NCBI GenBank assembly: GCA_038250675.1
Contig: JBBSCB010000036.1
Span: 1 to 26,773 of the forward strand
DNA length: 26,773 nucleotides
Source of the DNA: JAICUF01 sp038250675
GTDB taxonomy: Bacteria > Gemmatimonadota > Gemmatimonadetes > Gemmatimonadales > GWC2-71-9
Direction: 5' to 3'
Part shown: positions 1 through 6,900 of the stretch, one piece after another
Layout: the number at the start of each line of letters is the position of its first letter
Numbering within the stretch: position 1 is the first letter of the stretch
The notes under the pieces: model-generated
Databases searched by the model: none
Told to the model about the DNA's origin: nothing
What the model saw: only the letters and a program-made list of their open reading frames with translations
Position numbers and translations under genes: made by a program

Positions 1-68
1 AGCGCGGCCCCGGCCGCCGCGGCGCCGGCGCTCGCGAGGAAGCGGCGCCGGGGCCAGCGCTCAGACAC
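1..68 (-). CDS. N-terminal start of a Tat-exported protein (runs off window)
   Basis: Reading leftwards from a GTG at 68-66, the frame stays open to the window edge and gives 22 residues: MSERWPRRRFLASAGAAAA and then GAA. This is a textbook twin-arginine signal peptide: RRxFL followed by a small-residue hydrophobic stretch. The protein is therefore probably folded in the cytoplasm, often around a cofactor, and exported by the Tat system. The GTG overlaps the stop of the upstream membrane-protein gene by 8 bases (that gene's TGA is 63-61), so the two are probably one operon, and a GGGAG lies about 10 bases upstream. The mature protein is outside the window and its function cannot be told. The stretch is also so GC-rich that chance Ala/Arg runs are possible; the correct order of the Tat motif and its operon position are what make it convincing. 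Confidence 0.6.
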   Translation of the reverse strand, partial: MSERWPRRRFLASAGAAAAGAA

Positions 69-501
69 GGGCCACCGGCTCCCGGTACAGCCAGCCGCCG
101 GCATACGCCCCCGCCACCGCCGCGACCAGACGGGCGGCGGTGCTGGCGCCGATCAGCCCCCAGCTGAACAATCCGTTGAAGGCGTAGGAGAGATAGATCG
201 CCTGCGCCACCACCCAGACGGCGAGCCCGGCGCGGAGCGCCGTGGACGGCCCCTCACCAAACCGCGGACGCATGGCGGCGTAAAGCCAGACGATCACGAT
301 ACCGGTGAGAAAGTCCACCAGCACCCAGCCGGCAACGCTCGTGGTGCCCGCCTGTTGCATGAGCCGGGGATTGAGTGCCATCGTCTCGGCGTTCCATCGT
401 TCAGCGAGCACGATCCCGTTGACCGCCGCATCCACCAGGTTCATCACCAGTCCGGCCAGCAGGCCACCCGCGATCACCCGACCACCGTTGATCCGCGTCA
501 T
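61..501 (-). CDS. Small four-helix membrane protein, unknown function
   Basis: A 146-residue protein beginning MTRINGGRVIAGGLLAG. Four hydrophobic segments can be seen: residues about 8-28, 58-76 (GWVLVDFLTGIVIVWLY), 88-106 and 112-135, so it is probably an inner-membrane protein. I recognise no enzyme motif. The start was chosen at the ATG at 501-499 because a strong GGAGG Shine-Dalgarno sits 4 bases upstream; a longer reading to 576 would begin with non-hydrophobic, Pro/Arg-rich sequence inside the preceding gene. It lies 25 bp after the DinB-fold gene and overlaps the start of a Tat-exported protein, so it belongs to a minus-strand operon. Similar small membrane proteins beside DinB-family genes are known in soil bacteria, but no role is assigned. 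Confidence 0.8.
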   Translation of the reverse strand: MTRINGGRVIAGGLLAGLVMNLVDAAVNGIVLAERWNAETMALNPRLMQQAGTTSVAGWVLVDFLTGIVIVWLYAAMRPRFGEGPSTALRAGLAVWVVAQAIYLSYAFNGLFSWGLIGASTAARLVAAVAGAYAGGWLYREPVARV

Positions 502-526
502 GATTCCTCCCGGGGGCTGGAGCGTG

Positions 527-1033
527 CTACATCGTGGCGTCGGCCGTGGGGCCGTAGAGCGAGGGCAGCGGCACATCGCGCAGCCGGAGATAGACCGAGA
601 ACTGGCCGCGATGATGGATGAGGTGACTCATAACAAACGAGCGGTAGACCGCGATGCGCGGCATGGTGAAGATGATGGCGCCCGCATTCTTGAGCGACCA
701 GGGCGCAGCAAAGGCGCTGTCCGGTGCTGCGGCCAGCGCCTCGCGGCCGGCGCGACTGGATTGATCGAAGGTGGCGAGAAGATTGGCCAGCGACGTGAAC
801 GGCGGCGTCCGGTAGGGCTCGCCGCCCGGCGGGCTGAGGTCGAGCTCGCTCTCCCGCAACGTCATCGCGCCCCAGCCGGGCAGGGTGGCGATGTGCTGCG
901 CCAGCTCGCCCAGCGTGAACGACTTGGCATGGGGCCGCCAGCCGGCATCCGTCTCGGGCGTGCGCTCGAGGATCCGGCGGGTCGAGGCCATTTCAACGTC
1001 GAACTCCGGCAGGAGCGATGCGGCGATGGTCAT
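527..1033 (-). CDS. DinB-family four-helix-bundle protein
   Basis: A 168-residue protein of the DinB/YfiT-like fold. The family signature is visible: a histidine in the second helix (His47 in GELAQHIATLPGW) and the C-terminal motif SHLIHHRGQ, supplying His137 and His141. These three would form the usual divalent-metal site. Family members include thiol-dependent transferases using bacillithiol or mycothiol and many DNA-damage-inducible proteins of unknown activity, so a precise substrate is not given. The length is typical. The ATG at 1033 is preceded only by a weak GGGG. It is followed after 25 bp by the small membrane protein gene and preceded by an unknown small gene 56 bp away, suggesting co-transcription. 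Confidence 0.88.
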   Translation of the reverse strand: MTIAASLLPEFDVEMASTRRILERTPETDAGWRPHAKSFTLGELAQHIATLPGWGAMTLRESELDLSPPGGEPYRTPPFTSLANLLATFDQSSRAGREALAAAPDSAFAAPWSLKNAGAIIFTMPRIAVYRSFVMSHLIHHRGQFSVYLRLRDVPLPSLYGPTADATM

Positions 1034-1089
1034 GTCGGCCCCGGGATGAAGTGGCAGGGTCGGAGGCGCCTCGGGTCAGGTGACTCGGG

Positions 1090-1386
1090 CTAGGCGCCCG
1101 CGCTGCGCTTCCGGCGGCTGTTGTGCGGCGCGATTCGCACGGCTTCGACCCCGCCGAACGCGTTCTCGTCCAGCCACGCCATCAGCAGGAGGTCCACCGC
1201 CTCGGCCGGCTCGCCCGGCGTATGCGGCATGACCTCGCGACGCTTCCCTTCTGCCATGAGATACCACGTCGGCTCGGTGGCCGGAAGACCCCTCCCCGCG
1301 TGACCGGGCTGCCCGTCATAGGACACAAAATGGAAAGTGCGCCCCCGGTGGACCAGGTGGCGCTGCTCGATGTGATACCGAATCAT
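1090..1386 (-). CDS. Small conserved-looking protein, unknown function
   Basis: A 98-residue soluble protein starting MIRYHIEQRHLVHRGRTFHF. It has no signal peptide or membrane segment. The sequence is rich in His, Arg and aromatic residues at the N-terminus, and the middle contains EPTWYLMAEGKRREVMPH. A DLLLMAWLDEN helix follows, then a basic tail (NSRRKRSAGA). I do not recognise a family. The ATG at 1386 was chosen because GGGAG lies 5 bases upstream; the frame stays open to a further start at 1425, which lacks this. It reads into the DinB-fold gene 56 bp downstream. Codon use matches its neighbours, and I infer a real gene rather than a chance frame, with moderate certainty. Confidence 0.65.
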   Translation of the reverse strand: MIRYHIEQRHLVHRGRTFHFVSYDGQPGHAGRGLPATEPTWYLMAEGKRREVMPHTPGEPAEAVDLLLMAWLDENAFGGVEAVRIAPHNSRRKRSAGA

Positions 1387-1478
1387 CCGGGCTCCCGGGT
1401 ACGGCGGACGTGCCGGGCTCCCCATGAGCCGCGACCCCCCGCCAATCTAGACGGTCCGACCCCGCGGCGGGCTGGTGC

Positions 1479-1507
1479 TTGCCATTTCGGGCTTGAGGAG
1501 TTAGGTT
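1479..1507 (+). promoter_or_regulatory. Possible sigma70-type promoter for the cold-shock leader
   Basis: TTGCCA (1479-1484), a 17-base spacer and TAGGTT (1502-1507). The -35 matches the sigma70 consensus at 5 of 6 positions and the -10 at only 3 of 6, so this is a weak call. Transcription would start near 1513-1515, about 75 bases before the terminator at 1559-1587 and about 175 bases before the cold-shock ATG. Long structured leaders are usual for cold-shock genes. Confidence 0.3.
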
Positions 1508-1558
1508 CGTCGCTCGGATCCAGCCGTCGAGTTGACGGAAGGTTCCGTGGAGACCATG

Positions 1559-1587
1559 GGGGCTGGCCTTCGTGCCGGCCCCTTTTT
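1559..1587 (+). terminator. Intrinsic terminator upstream of the cold-shock gene
   Basis: GGGGCTGGC (1559-1567) pairs with GCCGGCCCC (1574-1582) through 9 base pairs, one of them a U-G wobble. The loop is six bases, and five T residues (1583-1587) follow directly. This is a textbook Rho-independent terminator for plus-strand transcription; there is no T-run for the other strand. No plus-strand gene ends just before it, so it either ends a small RNA or acts as an attenuator in the cold-shock leader. Confidence 0.7.
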
Positions 1588-1687
1588 GCAGGTCTCGTAT
1601 TGCATCGTGAGGCACTGCTCACGAACCACGCGTAGTCGGCTCGTACGGCATGACCGGACCCCGATTACACATCACAGGGAGTTAGGA

Positions 1688-1897
1688 ATGCGTACGAACG
1701 GCACAGTCAAGTGGTTCAATGACGCCAAGGGCTTTGGTTTCATCACCCCCGAAGGCGGACAGAAGGACTGCTTCGTGCACCACTCGGCCATCCAGGCGCA
1801 GGGCTTCAAGTCCCTCGCCGAGGGCGAGCGGGTGGAGTTCGACATCGTGCAGGGCGCCAAGGGACCGGCCGCCGAGAACGTCGTCAAGATCAGCTGA
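1688..1897 (+). CDS. csp: Cold-shock domain protein (CspA family)
   Basis: A 69-residue single cold-shock domain, the usual length of the family. It binds single-stranded RNA and DNA and is thought to melt mRNA structure at low temperature or under stress. The start MRTNGTVKWFNDAKGFGFI contains the RNP1 motif (KGFGFI, residues 14-19); the RNP2 position reads CFVHH (residues 28-32), where VFVHF is commoner, so one aromatic is a histidine and a Val is Cys. The C-terminus GPAAENVVKIS is typical. The start at 1688 is fixed by homology and by AGGGAG and AGGA just upstream; the frame is open further upstream but that sequence is not cold-shock-like. The gene is monocistronic, followed by a strong terminator, and probably regulated through its leader. 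Confidence 0.96.
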   Translation: MRTNGTVKWFNDAKGFGFITPEGGQKDCFVHHSAIQAQGFKSLAEGERVEFDIVQGAKGPAAENVVKIS

Positions 1898-1915
1898 CAC
1901 GCGGCAGGATGACAG

Positions 1916-1949
1916 ACGGCCGGCTCACCTCACGGTGGGCCGGCCGTTT
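1916..1949 (+). terminator. Intrinsic terminator after the cold-shock gene
   Basis: ACGGCCGGC (1916-1924) pairs with GCCGGCCGT (1939-1947). The stem extends through a U-G wobble and CACC/GGTG to a four-base loop (1930-1933), giving about 14 pairs. TTTC GTTT follows. It lies 19 bases after the cold-shock stop codon and should end that transcript. Confidence 0.8.
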
Positions 1950-2091
1950 CGTTTGTGCTCCGGCCGCCGGCTCTCCGCCATGGTGCCAACCAGGCACACC
2001 GCCGCAGCCCCGCCGAGGACGAGGCAGCAACACCAGGAAAGATGGAGAGGACGCATCGGCGGCGGCGGTCGAAGGAAGACCGAGGCGTGCA

Positions 2092-2108
2092 TCACACGCG
2101 GCGTGTGA
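2092..2108. promoter_or_regulatory. Perfect 17-bp palindrome upstream of tamA, candidate operator
   Basis: TCACACGCGGCGTGTGA is a perfect inverted repeat: 8-base arms around a single central G. It sits 5 bases before a GATAAT (2114-2119), so it covers the -35 region of that possible promoter, where a dimeric regulator would act. The nearest gene downstream is tamA (GTG at 2185). There is no T-run, so it is not a terminator. The regulator is unknown. Confidence 0.45.
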
Positions 2109-2184
2109 CCGCGGATAATGCGGGGATGGAGTCAAAACCGGTAGAATCAGCACGTTAGCGGCTTCGACACTCCCTCGCTCCGCG

Positions 2185-3966
2185 GTGCCCATCCTGTCAC
2201 GACCTTTCGCTCTCTCACTCGTGCGTGCCGGTCTCGCCCTTCTCGCGGGGGCGATGCTGACTCCGGCCCGGGCCGCGGCCCAGTCCGGCGCGCGGCCGTT
2301 GCGGGTGGAGATCACGGGGATCAGCGGCGCCGAGCAGCGCAATGCGCTGGCCGTGCTGACGATCGCGCGGGACACGAAGAAGGGCACCTATACGCTCGCC
2401 CAGGTTCGGCGGATGGATCAGCGTGCCACCGGCGAGATCGAGACGGCGCTGCAGCCGTTTGGCTTTTACCGGCCCACCGTGATCCACTCGGTCGCGGCCG
2501 CCGGCAATCGCTGGCTGGCGCGCTACACCATCGCACCCGGCCCCGCCGTCCGGGTGCGGACCATGTCCATCACGCTCACCGGTGCCGGCGCCGATGCCGG
2601 CATCTTTCGTGAGGCGGTCCGGAAGTTTCCGCTGCAGCAGGGTGACACGTTGCGCCACCTGCCGTACGAGGCGTGGAAGCTCGCACTGCTCACCGTGGCG
2701 TCGGACAGCGGCTATCTCCAGGCGACATTCGATACGACGGCGCTCAACGTCAACCGCGAGACGTCGGTCGCGGACATCCTGGTGCGCTTCGACACCGGCC
2801 CGCGTTTCCGCTTTGGGGCCGTCACGTTCAATCAGGACATCCTCGATCCGTCGTTCCTGGCCACCCGGATTCCGTTCCGGCGCGGCCAGCCGTTCCAGCA
2901 GCAGAAGCTGCTGCAGCTCCAGACCAGCCTGGGGGAAGACCCGTACTTCAACATGGTGGAGGTCATCCCCCGCCCCGACAGCGCGACGAACCTGGAAGTG
3001 CCGATCGAGGTGGACCTGGCCGCGCGACGGCCGCAGGCCTATGAACTCGGTCTCGGCTATGCCACCGACAACGGCCCCCGCGGGCGAGCACTGGCCACCT
3101 TCCGCTGGCTCAATCGCAAGGGACATCACGCGGAAGTCGAGGTGATCGCGGCGTTCAACCAGCAGAGCATCTCGGGCAAGTATTTCATCCCCGCGTTCGG
3201 CAATCCCACCGGTGTGCTGACGCTCATCGCGGGCTACGGCCTCCTCAATCCCAATCAGCAGAACAGCAGCCGCACGTTCATCGTGGGGCCGCAGCTGAGC
3301 CGGCGGCGGTTCGGCTGGCGCGAGACGTTCAACCTCAACTATCAGCGGACGTCGTTCGGGGTGGGTGTGGACAGCGGCGTGGTGAAATTGCTGCTGGGCG
3401 GCGTCACCTACGAGCGGACCCGGTCCGACAGCCGGATCTTTCCGTCGTCGGGGCTGCACACGCGCATCGACATCACCGGCGCGTCACGCGGGCTCGCATC
3501 CACCGTCTCCTTTGTCCACACCGAGGTGAACGGCAAGGTCATCGTGAGCCCGACCGCCCGGTGGCGGGTGCTCGCGCGGGCCGACGTGGGCCGCGTGTTC
3601 ACCAATGAGCTGCGCAGTCTGCCGCCGGTCTACCGGTTCTTTGCCGGCGGCGACCAGAGCGTCCGCGGCTACCGCTACCTCAGTCTGGGTCCGCGCGATT
3701 CGCTGGGCACGGTCATTGGCGGCCGATCGCTGCTCGTCGGCAGTCTCGAGACCGACTACCAGTTCATCAACCGGTTTGCCGTTGCGGTCTTCGTGGATGC
3801 GGGCAACGCGATGGACACCTTCACCCTCTCCGACCTCAAGGAGGGCGCGGGCGCCGGTATCCGCTGGGTCTCGCCGATCGGCCTTATCCGGCTGGACGGG
3901 GCCTTTGCGCTGAGCACCGCGGGGACGCCGTTTCGGCTCCACTTCTCGCTGGGGCCAGACCTGTGA
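2185..3966 (+). CDS. tamA: Omp85/BamA-family outer membrane protein, TamA-like
   Basis: A 593-residue protein, close to the size of TamA (about 577 in E. coli). It has a Sec signal peptide (basic start, LVRAGLALLAGAML core, cut near ARAAAQ). Residues about 35-275 fit three POTRA domains: VRVEITGISG start, GFYRP, then RFRFGAVTFNQDIL and DPYFNMVEVIPR. The rest is a 16-strand-type beta-barrel with the conserved Omp85 lid motif VRGY (residues 493-496, preceded by FFAGGDQS) and a C-terminal strand ending FSLGPDL. The family inserts or assembles proteins and moves material at the outer membrane. A GTG start is used, with no clear Shine-Dalgarno. The stop overlaps the start of the next gene as GTGA, the tamA-tamB arrangement known in many diderms, so the two products should act together. 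Confidence 0.92.
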   Translation: MPILSRPFALSLVRAGLALLAGAMLTPARAAAQSGARPLRVEITGISGAEQRNALAVLTIARDTKKGTYTLAQVRRMDQRATGEIETALQPFGFYRPTVIHSVAAAGNRWLARYTIAPGPAVRVRTMSITLTGAGADAGIFREAVRKFPLQQGDTLRHLPYEAWKLALLTVASDSGYLQATFDTTALNVNRETSVADILVRFDTGPRFRFGAVTFNQDILDPSFLATRIPFRRGQPFQQQKLLQLQTSLGEDPYFNMVEVIPRPDSATNLEVPIEVDLAARRPQAYELGLGYATDNGPRGRALATFRWLNRKGHHAEVEVIAAFNQQSISGKYFIPAFGNPTGVLTLIAGYGLLNPNQQNSSRTFIVGPQLSRRRFGWRETFNLNYQRTSFGVGVDSGVVKLLLGGVTYERTRSDSRIFPSSGLHTRIDITGASRGLASTVSFVHTEVNGKVIVSPTARWRVLARADVGRVFTNELRSLPPVYRFFAGGDQSVRGYRYLSLGPRDSLGTVIGGRSLLVGSLETDYQFINRFAVAVFVDAGNAMDTFTLSDLKEGAGAGIRWVSPIGLIRLDGAFALSTAGTPFRLHFSLGPDL

Positions 3967-6900
3967 GCCCCCGCGCCCGGAAGATCCTGCGCTACCTGGC
4001 CATGGTCGTAGTCGTGCCCCTGGTCGTGGGCGCGGCGCTGGTCTGGCACGGGTTCAGCAGCGAGAGCGTCGCGAAACGGCTGATCCGGCTCGGGCTGAAC
4101 AAGTCCGGCGGCAGCGTGACGATCGGATCGATCAGCGGCTCGCTCAGGGGGCCGCTCACGCTGCGGAAGATTTCGTACGCCTCACCGCTGGTCACCGCGA
4201 GAGTGGACAGCGCGGTGCTCCAGTGGAGCCCCACCGGCCTCATCCGCCGGCAGGTGAAGATCGATCGCCTGTTGATCGACGGCGTGCACATCGTACTGCC
4301 GGACTCGACACCCCGGGACACCAGCACCCCCAAAGAACCCCACCTTCCGCTGGACGTCCTGCTAGGCAGGGTCCGGGCTGAGCATATCACGGTGGATGCG
4401 CCCCACAACGTGCATGTACTGAATGGCACCGTGCGGCTCACCGGTCGTGCGACAGACTACCGGATCGCGGCGAGCGCGCGCATCGCGTCCGCCGCGCTGG
4501 CCGATACGACACCGCTCACGATCAGCGGCCGGGGCGATCTCGAGCACCTGCTGCTCGATCGCGCCGTCGCGGACCTCTACGCCGGCACCGTCACCGCGGA
4601 CGGACGGGTGAGCTGGTATCCGCACATCAGCTGGAACCTGGGCGTCGTTGCCCGGGGCATTCGGCCCGCGCGCGTTCTTGCCCGCGGCCAGCGCTGGCCC
4701 GGCGCCGTCTCGGCGTGGCTCAAGACGGCGGGCCGCATCGACAGCGTGGGGCCGGTGGGCGTGGCGGCGGTGGACAGTCTGGGCGGCGCCATCCGGGGCC
4801 GGCCGGTCAGCGGCACCCTTGCGGTGCACTTCACCGGCGCCCGCTACGAGATCCCCTCGCTCGATGTCGGCTGGGGATCGGCGCACCTGGTCGCATCCGG
4901 GTTCGTGGCCGATACGATCCGGCTCCGCTACGACGCGACTGTCGGCAACATCGCGCTGCTGATGCCGCAGGCATCGGGATCGGTGACGCTGGCCGGCACC
5001 GCCGCCGGTCCCCGGGCCACTCCGCGCGTACAGACGAGGATCGCCGCTCGCAACGTTGCGTACGGCACCACCCGCGTCAGCCGCGTCGCCGGCCGGGCCG
5101 ACATCGGCCTCGCGCCCACCGACCCGCTCCACGTCGATCTCCATGCAGAGGGCATCCGTCTCGGCACCAACCGCGTCGACAGCGCGGTGCTGGCGGTGCG
5201 CGGCACGGAGCAGCGGCATCATCTCACGCTGGCGGCCGCGGCACCGGCGGCCCGTCTGAACCTGGCCGCAACCGGTGGACGAACCGGGTCCCGCTGGAGC
5301 GGGCGAATCGGCACACTCAGCGTGGCCAGCGGCGTGGCGGGCCGGTGGGCGCTCACGCAGCGTGCCACGCTCACCGCGTCCGCGGGCGCGGGCGTGGGCG
5401 CGGCGACGCTGGGCCAGCTCTGTCTTGCGGCCGAGCGGGCGCCCGATTCCCGGATCTGCGCCGGGGGGACATGGCGCGGCCCCGCGGGCTGGCGCCTCAC
5501 GTCCACGGTGGACCGGCTGCCGCTCGCGCTGGTGGACTCGTTGCTACCCGACTCGTCGCTCTGGAAGGGCCGCGGACTCAGCGGCGATCTCCAGGCGCAG
5601 ATCGACGTCAACACGATCGGCCATCGTCTCGCCGGCACGCTGCACGCCGATGTACGCGGCGCCGGCATCGACTATCGCGAGCCGACCGACACGGCGGCGG
5701 AGCGCGTCGTCTTCGATACGGCCGCGGTGGACGTGCGGGCCGGCGCCGATGGCGTGCACGGCACCCTCGCGCTCCGCGCGTCGCATCCCGACAGCGGCGC
5801 GATCGGCAATCTCAGCGCCTCTGTGGCACTGCCACGCTACACCCGCCTCGGTCTCCCGATCAAGTCGCAGCCGTTCACCGCCAAGGTGGACGGCGGCATC
5901 CCCGATCTTGCGCTCCTGCGCCCGTTCACCACCGCGGACAGTCTGAGCGGGAAGCTCACCATCGGCCTCACCGGAGACGGTACGCTCGGCGCGCCGCACA
6001 TCGCCGGTGGCGCGTCGCTCGCGGCCTTCAACATCTGGCTGCCCGGCGGACGGGCGGGCCGCGGCGACGTGGACCTCACGGTGGCGTCAACCGTCCAATC
6101 GGACCGGACCATCACCGCCGACCTGCGCGTCGCTCCCCGCGGCGTCATCTACGACTACACGCTCGACCTTCTGCCTCAGCGCGTCGTGGTGGACAGCGGC
6201 GGGCTCCGGGTGCAGGCGGGGCCCGATGGCCTGCGCGCCGGCTTCGGGCTGCGCCTGACCGATTCCACCGGTCGGCGGCGGCTCGCGTCCCTTGCCACGC
6301 GCCTGGACCTGCCCCACTACACCTCACTGTCGCAGACGCTCCGGCTCGAGCCGATGACGTTCAACCTCTCGCTCGACATTCCAAACCTTGGCGTGATGCG
6401 GCTGGTCACCCCCGGGATCGACACGCTGAACGGCAGTCTCGTCGTTGCGGCCGCCGCGCATGGCACCATCGCGGCGCCGCAGGTGACCGGCACGCTCCGC
6501 CTGGCCGATCTCGATGCGCACCTCATCCAGGGCAGCACGGTCACCGGCGCCGTCGACGGCGACCTGCGGGCCGACGTGGCCGCCGACAGCACACTGTCGC
6601 TGGACCTCCGCGTGGCGCCCCGGGATATGGTGCTTGCCCACACCGAGAACGGCGTGCCGCGGCGCATCACAGTGGACAGCACGATGCTCGAGGTGCGGGT
6701 CGGGCGCGAGGGGCTCCGCGGCGACGCACAGCTTCATTTTGACGAGCGCGCCACGCAACTGGGGCGGGTGAGCGGCCACGTGACTCTGCCGCAGTACACC
6801 CGCATCGGCACGCCGATGGATCCGCAACCGGTCACCGCCAGTCTCACCGGTCGGGTGGACGACCTCTCGTTTGCCAAGGCGTTCTCGTCACAGGTGGACA

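Larger units (their letters stand above)
1387..1687. other. Divergent intergenic region ahead of the cold-shock gene
   Basis: About 300 bases lie between the minus-strand unknown gene and the plus-strand cold-shock gene. No coding signal was found. It holds a possible plus-strand promoter (1479-1507), overlapping small hairpins (1524-1548), a strong plus-strand intrinsic terminator (1559-1587) and about 100 bases of leader before the cold-shock ATG. A minus-strand TAGATT (1449-1444 read leftwards) could be a -10 box for the leftward genes but has no convincing -35. Confidence 0.5.
1898..2184. other. Intergenic region between the cold-shock gene and tamA
   Basis: About 290 bases without a convincing gene. 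It contains the cold-shock terminator (1916-1949), a Pro/Arg-coding-looking GC-rich middle with no start or homology that I trust, the perfect palindrome at 2092-2108, and two -10-like hexamers: GATAAT at 2114-2119 and TAGAAT at 2142-2147. Neither has a good -35 at the right distance. Confidence 0.5.

Noticed and set aside
6..55. A 9-bp inverted repeat at the left edge (GGCCCCGGC and GCCGGGGCC)
   Set aside because: It lies in the Tat-signal coding frame, where Ala/Gly/Arg codons in GC-rich DNA easily give such repeats.
1890..2387. A 165-codon minus-strand frame across the tamA upstream region
   Set aside because: It has no signal, domain or Shine-Dalgarno, and overlaps the cold-shock terminator, the palindrome and the TamA signal-peptide region.
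4715..6742. A 675-codon frame inside tamB on the same strand
   Set aside because: Low-complexity Arg/Gly/His sequence without family marks; it is an out-of-frame shadow in GC-rich coding DNA, while the tamB frame has clear family motifs.
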